Source of the DNA: Cryphonectria parasitica EP155
Taxonomy: Eukaryota > Ascomycota > Sordariomycetes > Diaporthales > Cryphonectriaceae
Direction: 5' to 3'
Assembly: GCF_011745365.1 (NCBI RefSeq)
Contig: NW_024468910.1
Location: 3,252,068-3,316,067, forward strand
DNA length: 64,000 nucleotides
In this document: piece by piece, positions 59,016-64,000 of the stretch
Layout of the letters: each line of letters opens with the position of its first letter
Position numbering within the stretch: position 1 is the first letter of the stretch
The notes under the pieces: generated by a model
What the model was told of the DNA's origin: nothing
The model's input: only the letters and a program-made list of their open reading frames with translations
Database searches by the model: none
Translations under genes and position numbers: made by a program

Positions 59016-62000
59016 TTTTGTTTCCAAGTTTGGGCCGATCTGGGATGGATGCTTGAGGGGCAAAGAGTGGATAGTTGCGCGTCCTTCTCGAGGATCGTTT
59101 CAGGGGCTGTCCCGCTTCGCTGAAGATCAAATACCACTAGAAGCCCGACGACGTGTCCGGATTCAATGCCTCAGGCCTAAGCTCGGAGCGACTAGGACAA
59201 ACACAACACAGCGCTTGACTCGACCACAAGATGGACTTCTTCCCTGCACGCCAGTACGTTCGCAGTGATGCGTGCGTGGTGCAGGAGGAATCGGACTGCG
59301 GGAGCAGGAGGCCACTGGGAACAGCGTTCGTTGTCTGAGAGACTCGGTGACAAGACTTCTCGACCGTCAATTGCGCGCTCGCTGGTTGGTGAAGTTACGC
59401 TCGCGACCTCTCTCAGAATCACGGCTAGACCAGATCAGCCTCAGTCACAGGGCGAGGTGGTTCTTGAAATTGTTGCAGCACGTCTGACGAGTCGTTCCGT
59501 GCCACGCTCTTCTCGTGTTGAACCGGTGACTCCGGAGTACGAGGTATCGTCCACAACGGAAGGGCGTGTGTGTGAGTGTGTATGTGTGTGTGTGTTGATT
59601 GGTATGGTAGCAAGTGGGCGACGCTGGTCCCAAGGGTGATGGCCCGTTGAAATACAATATCTTGTGCTCGAAGGGACGGTTCGTTTCAATTCCTCTTTGG
59701 TTTTCCCCCCTTGGTTACGTCCCGCTTCAGCCGCCTTGGGTCCTGGAGAGTGCGTGGTGCAACGTGACGTGAGCAAGCTTCGTCGGGTCGGGATTGCTGT
59801 ACGCTCCAAGAACGAGGTGCAGCAGTGCAGCAGTGCAGCGCGATCGAGAGTTCGAAGGCCGTGGTTTTCGCGCTCGCTGGGTGTGTGCAGGCACGAGGTG
59901 AGGATCTGAATGAGAAGCAGTCGGGCTGTGGCTAGCAATCGGTGGAGGAAAGGCCACTGAGGTGGTCTAATAAGAGAATTGAGTAGCGCACTACCGGGGC
60001 CGGACACCTGGAGTCCGGGTCGGAAGAACTTGGCGTGGCATGCGTGGGTACTTGGGCTTTGTGAAGCACTGTACTATGTAAGTTCTCAATGATGACGGCA
60101 GAGAGGAGCTCAAAAGTGCGCCCCAGATGGGCCAGACAGTGTGGGAATGACGTTGGGGAGTTGCAGGCGCTGTCGGAACTCGGATTTGATTGCTTGATCC
60201 ACCGCTCATAGATCGTTAGAAGAAGGGGGGTGGCCACGACAAGGGCTATTTCGCTGACTCTTGGGTATCGCTGGGAGGGTGGAAGTAAGGTTGGGAAATG
60301 GTACAGAACCAGGAGTGGCAATGCCAAGGCAAAGAGAAGGCAAGGTAGACTAGGCTTGCTTGATGACAACCCTTCGGAACAGAGATCATACGGTGTATTC
60401 CTCGATGCTGGCCTGGGGGAGAACGGGTGAGCTGACTGGGCCCCAAGCAAGGAGGGGGGGAGTACGGAGCCTGTCCTGGTAAATCTTCTCTCAATTATAC
60501 AGGTGGTGGTAGATTATCACAGCTGTGTTGAGCGCAGAATAATGGTTCGAAGAAGAAAGATTGTTTGTTGTAGCACCTGGGTGGCTGAAGCAGAGAGGAG
60601 TGTCAAGTCTTAATTTTACTTTATTTGTGCTGTATGAAAGGGAGAGAGTGAGAGAGGGAGGGGAGAAAAACTGTGAATTCCAGCACAGACTGGCTGACGA
60701 CGTTTGATGAGCTGTGTGCATGCAGGATTACATACGATGGGTACTAGTCCATGTATGTGCCAGGTACTTTCTCTGCCATTGCTATTGAGCCTCCAATTCA
60801 GCTCGCAATTGCCCTTACCATGGTACTGTAGTTGGCTGCCTCGTCCTCACCTGTCTCGGCCTGTCAAACCTGTCTGTGAAGGTTCTTTCCTTCCTACCCT
60901 TTTTTTCTCTCCCACTGTGCGAGATCCTCACTGGTTCTAACACCTAAAGACGCCATCTTCACCTTCTGCGGACCACAGTGGATCCTCCTGCAGGGTCTCT
61001 CCAGCTTCATCTCAATTTTTGCCAGCCCCCTTCTAATGAATGCTATACATTCCTACCCCCCCCCTTCTCTTCTCTCATCCAGGTCTTAGCTATTTTCATT
61101 GCATACTGTGCATTATAGTTTTTATATTAGCAGGGGAGACCAGTGCAGGCCATCTGTGCCCCTGAGGCTAGGAGCGACAGCCTGGACGGAAGAAGCTACA
61201 GTGGCCTAGGGGGCAGCTCTTGGTACCTGACTAAGTGTTGACCATGGACAAAGCCATAGCATGTCGCACGTCTCTCAACCAGCACTATAATAGCTCCATG
61301 GGATAAGTTAGTGTGGCGTCAGCAGAGGATAGACGAGGGTAACCTGCCCATAATCCAGGTGATCATGATCAACAAGGCGATCATCCCAAGGGCAGATCTC
61401 GCTGCCTATGCGCCTTTTTTTCCTTTTTCACTTCTTCTTGATGCTCTATGGAGTAGCCCAGTACTATGTAGTATAGTAACACCTCGCTACAGTCTCTACA
61501 GTACAGTACAGCCATGAAATTGGGAGCAGCAGCATTTCCCACAACCCTTTGACCATCACTGGAACAAGCTTGGATGATCTGCACCCTTAGTTCTTGTTCT
61601 CTCTTTCTTTATTTCTTCTTGCTGTTGCCTCTCAACCATGCTTGACAGAACACATGATCAATCCTGCTGATGCTTGGCAACCTTTCAGGGACATGGTTGC
61701 CAAAGGCATTCCATTGTTTGATCTTGTTCCCATTCAAGCCCAACCCGGCTTCGAAATTATCCCAAGTCTCATAATGATTTCATGCAATATCAACCAAACT
61801 TGCACTTTTTCCCCCCCACTCCAGCAGCAACTCATACAGTACTGTAGTAAGTACAAGCTTTCCAACCTTTGAGGAGAGAAAGGGCCGGGGGGGGCAGAAT
61901 GGAATAGACCCCTATTCTGGTACCCCTGACTTTTCCAGGTCATTCTGACCCTCTGGATCCACTAATGTTGCGGGGTAGGTCAGATTGGCATCTCATCCCG

Positions 62001-64000
62001 AGGTGCTAGAGGGCCACTTCAGCTGCAACCACAGCAAGGGCCGTCGTCGCCGCCCGTTTTATGCCGCGCCAGAAACAAGAGAGACAAGAGTCGACCTACC
62101 CCTTCAGTGTTCCCTCCCGAGTTCTCAACACGCCCAAAGGATGAATCTGCAGGGCATCAAAAGTCGGGTCAACTCCACCCGTGAAGACCTTTTAACCCTT
62201 TATCTTTTCCTATTTTCATTATCAAAAAATCAAAGCCAACCAGGGTACAGTATGGTACCATACAATAGCAGTTGTACTGTGTACTGTGCTATGGTAGGAC
62301 CGACCCTCAGAATGGCTTACCATTCAGCCCTTCTGGCTCGGTCGACCGTTCTCGTGGTGACTGGCACAACCATGACAGGGAGAAGGCCACATGTGCTTCG
62401 AATAGGGCTGCTGCACAGAGAGACAGAGAAACAACCCTACGGCGTATACCCGGCTAGGAGTACCACCCATGATTTCATGGTCAGACGGGCCTCTTATTTG
62501 CGGCTGAAGGAGTCGTTCCACGCAGGGCTAGACGCGTGCTGCTGCGAGCTGTCGCGGAATGGGTGGTGAGGCTGACCTCGGTGCTGAGGCCTGCTGAGTC
62601 GGGCTTGGCATGCCTTCCCTCCCTCTCTGCGCAGGTATATACAATCAACGCCAAATTCTTCAGTCTACGAAACCTGCAGGGGGTGACATCTCACAGCACT
62701 GCTGCGAGGCTGCGTGCAGTATGCCCCGGGAACATATGAGCGAACGAGATCAAGTGTGACAGTTCTTGCTGGTCACAAATTAATTTTGATGCGCCTTCGG
62801 AGCTCAAGAAATCTGCCAACGTGAGGTCGAGAGCGAGCGTTTCAGCAACCTTGGAAGCTTCACGCGATTGCCAAGAAAGAAGCAGAACCAGCCAGGATCT
62901 TGTCTCTCTCTGTCTGTCTTTTCTTCTCTTTCCTTTCGCCTTTGTAAGGCTCCTGATCGGTAGCAGCTACAAATTCTCGCGGGCATTCCAGATATGGCGA
63001 CGACTGCTTCTTGGCACTCCTCACTTGTTTCAAGGCGAGACAACTTCTGCCCGTTGTGGGTTCAATCATCCCGCGCAGGACGCACGTCTGTCTCAAACGC
63101 AGCTGTCAGTGTTTACAGGCTCGGAGACTAGTGCTCAATTCTACGTGACGTGGCGTGGCACCTTTACGATTCCCCCCCACGCAGTCTACAATAGGCTCCA
63201 TTCGTGCCCGATATTGCTCGTGGTTCACTTTCGTTCTGCGGTGGAAGCTCATAACTTGGGTGATCATGTGCCAATACACGTGTCGCGAAGAAAGGATCAC
63301 AACAACGACGTGCATTCTTGCACTTGGCAAGGAAACTCTATCGGCTCTTGGGATGTGGATGTTATAATCTCTGGTCCAGGAGTGACGGGCCACGACGAGG
63401 ACGGTAGGGCCGCAACGTCGAGTGGTGGTTCAAGCTGGGATGCCCCAGACCCGAGTGATCTCTGCCCCTCTGTTTTGCGGCATATGACTTTTCAGCCTCA
63501 TCGGTGTCGACGTTGGGCTTCCTGGTGTACCTCCAAGTCTTCCTTTTTTTTTTCCCTTTTTTTTTTTTTTCCTCTCTCTCAAAGCTTCAGACAGTCCTCT
63601 CAGTATAAATTTTCAAGATAGTCTCGGCGGTGCTACGTCTTGTAGTCTGTCGCTGCTCTCTGTCCTTACTTTTCGTACCTTCAAGCTCCCCAGCACAGTG
63701 AGCAGTCAAAATTGAGCACGTCTGTGGTAGACCAAATCACCACCCCCCCCCCCCGGGAAGTAACAATCAGAATCCATTATGGGCAGCACAGGTCCGATTC
63801 TATCTTGAGAATCAGCTGCCAAGTTACCTTTAGGTCCCAAGCCATACGCCCGTCATCTTCTCAATATGACATCTTGGGATGAACGGACCACCGCGAACTC
63901 AGCACCTGGAGCCCTTTGAGACAGGACTTCCCCAATAGTGCTCACCCAAGTTTCACTTTACTTGGTAACAGCCTCGTTAAATCCTCTCAGACCGGGCTCA
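59016..64000. other. Intergenic 5 kb at the right window edge
   Basis: No gene is supported. Features seen: a TG repeat at about 59571-59595, two GTACTATGTA copies (60071-60080, 61461-61470), a 14-base palindrome GTATGGTACCATAC (62250-62263), long T tracts around 63543-63570 and a 12-C run (63743-63754). A 172-codon minus-strand frame (59932-60450) has one hydrophobic stretch and might be a small membrane protein. A 266-codon plus-strand frame (62821-63621) has no ATG in its first 229 codons. Neither resembles a known family. Confidence 0.45.

Noticed and set aside
59932..60450. 172-codon minus-strand frame with a hydrophobic segment
   Set aside because: Could be a small membrane protein, but codon use is unremarkable, there is no family resemblance and no supporting context.
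62821..63621. 266-codon plus-strand frame near the right edge
   Set aside because: No ATG within the first 229 codons, homopolymer-derived Phe runs at its end and no recognisable domain. A piece of an unknown exon cannot be fully excluded.

Overview
The window is nuclear DNA of a filamentous ascomycete, most probably a Sordariomycete. The evidence is dense, short GT-AG introns (mostly 40-200 nt, GTAAGT/GTGAGT-like donors, CTRAC-like branch sites), GC-biased codon use and Pezizomycotina-type families: Pth11-like receptors, a Zn2Cys6 regulator, fungal ATP sulfurylase with its PAPS-sensing domain, Eos1, Pal1 and Atp12. I could assign 18 protein genes, nearly all with complete exon-intron models whose phases close. 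I saw no rRNA, tRNA, CRISPR array or intact transposon.

Layout. 1-1014: 3' end of fumarase. 1827-3287: phosphoserine phosphatase. 4358-5038: GNAT acetyltransferase. 6201-8821 (-): ATP sulfurylase. 8822-14189 is mostly gene-free but holds a broken gene at about 12.4-13.2 kb. 14190-15381: intradiol (hydroxyquinol-type) dioxygenase, convergent with tRNA methyltransferase Trm44 (15579-17102, -), which is divergent from eIF1 (17775-18657). 19208-20524 (-): Eos1. 21523-23365 (-): Zn2Cys6 factor. 23.4-30.2 kb is a gene-poor stretch rich in microsatellites and poly-G. 30191-31596: Pth11-like receptor. 32668-33937: Atp12, convergent with a 7-exon AlkB-like dioxygenase (34556-37215, -). 39916-42200: peroxisomal-type 4-coumarate-CoA-ligase-like enzyme, then a small membrane protein (42513-43030) and a secreted alpha/beta hydrolase (43461-44604, -). 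44.6-48.6 kb is gene-poor and carries an ankyrin relic. 48576-50218: seven-helix receptor. 51780-53178: second Pth11-like receptor. 53319-55319 (-): Rad51-fold protein. 56594-59015 (-): Pal1. 59-64 kb has no gene I can support.

The genes are mostly housekeeping functions (TCA cycle, serine and sulfur assimilation, translation, tRNA modification, F1-ATPase assembly, cell morphology) mixed with accessory sensing and catabolic genes. They do not form an obvious biosynthetic cluster. The points most worth a second look are: an eIF1 gene whose first coding intron contains a phase-preserving 61-codon cassette, giving predicted 124-, 185- and 208-residue products; an AlkB-fold enzyme with two Cys clusters; a possible in-phase downstream exon behind the stop of the small membrane protein; three receptor genes in one window; and thirteen G/C homopolymers of 11-17 nt, all outside coding exons.
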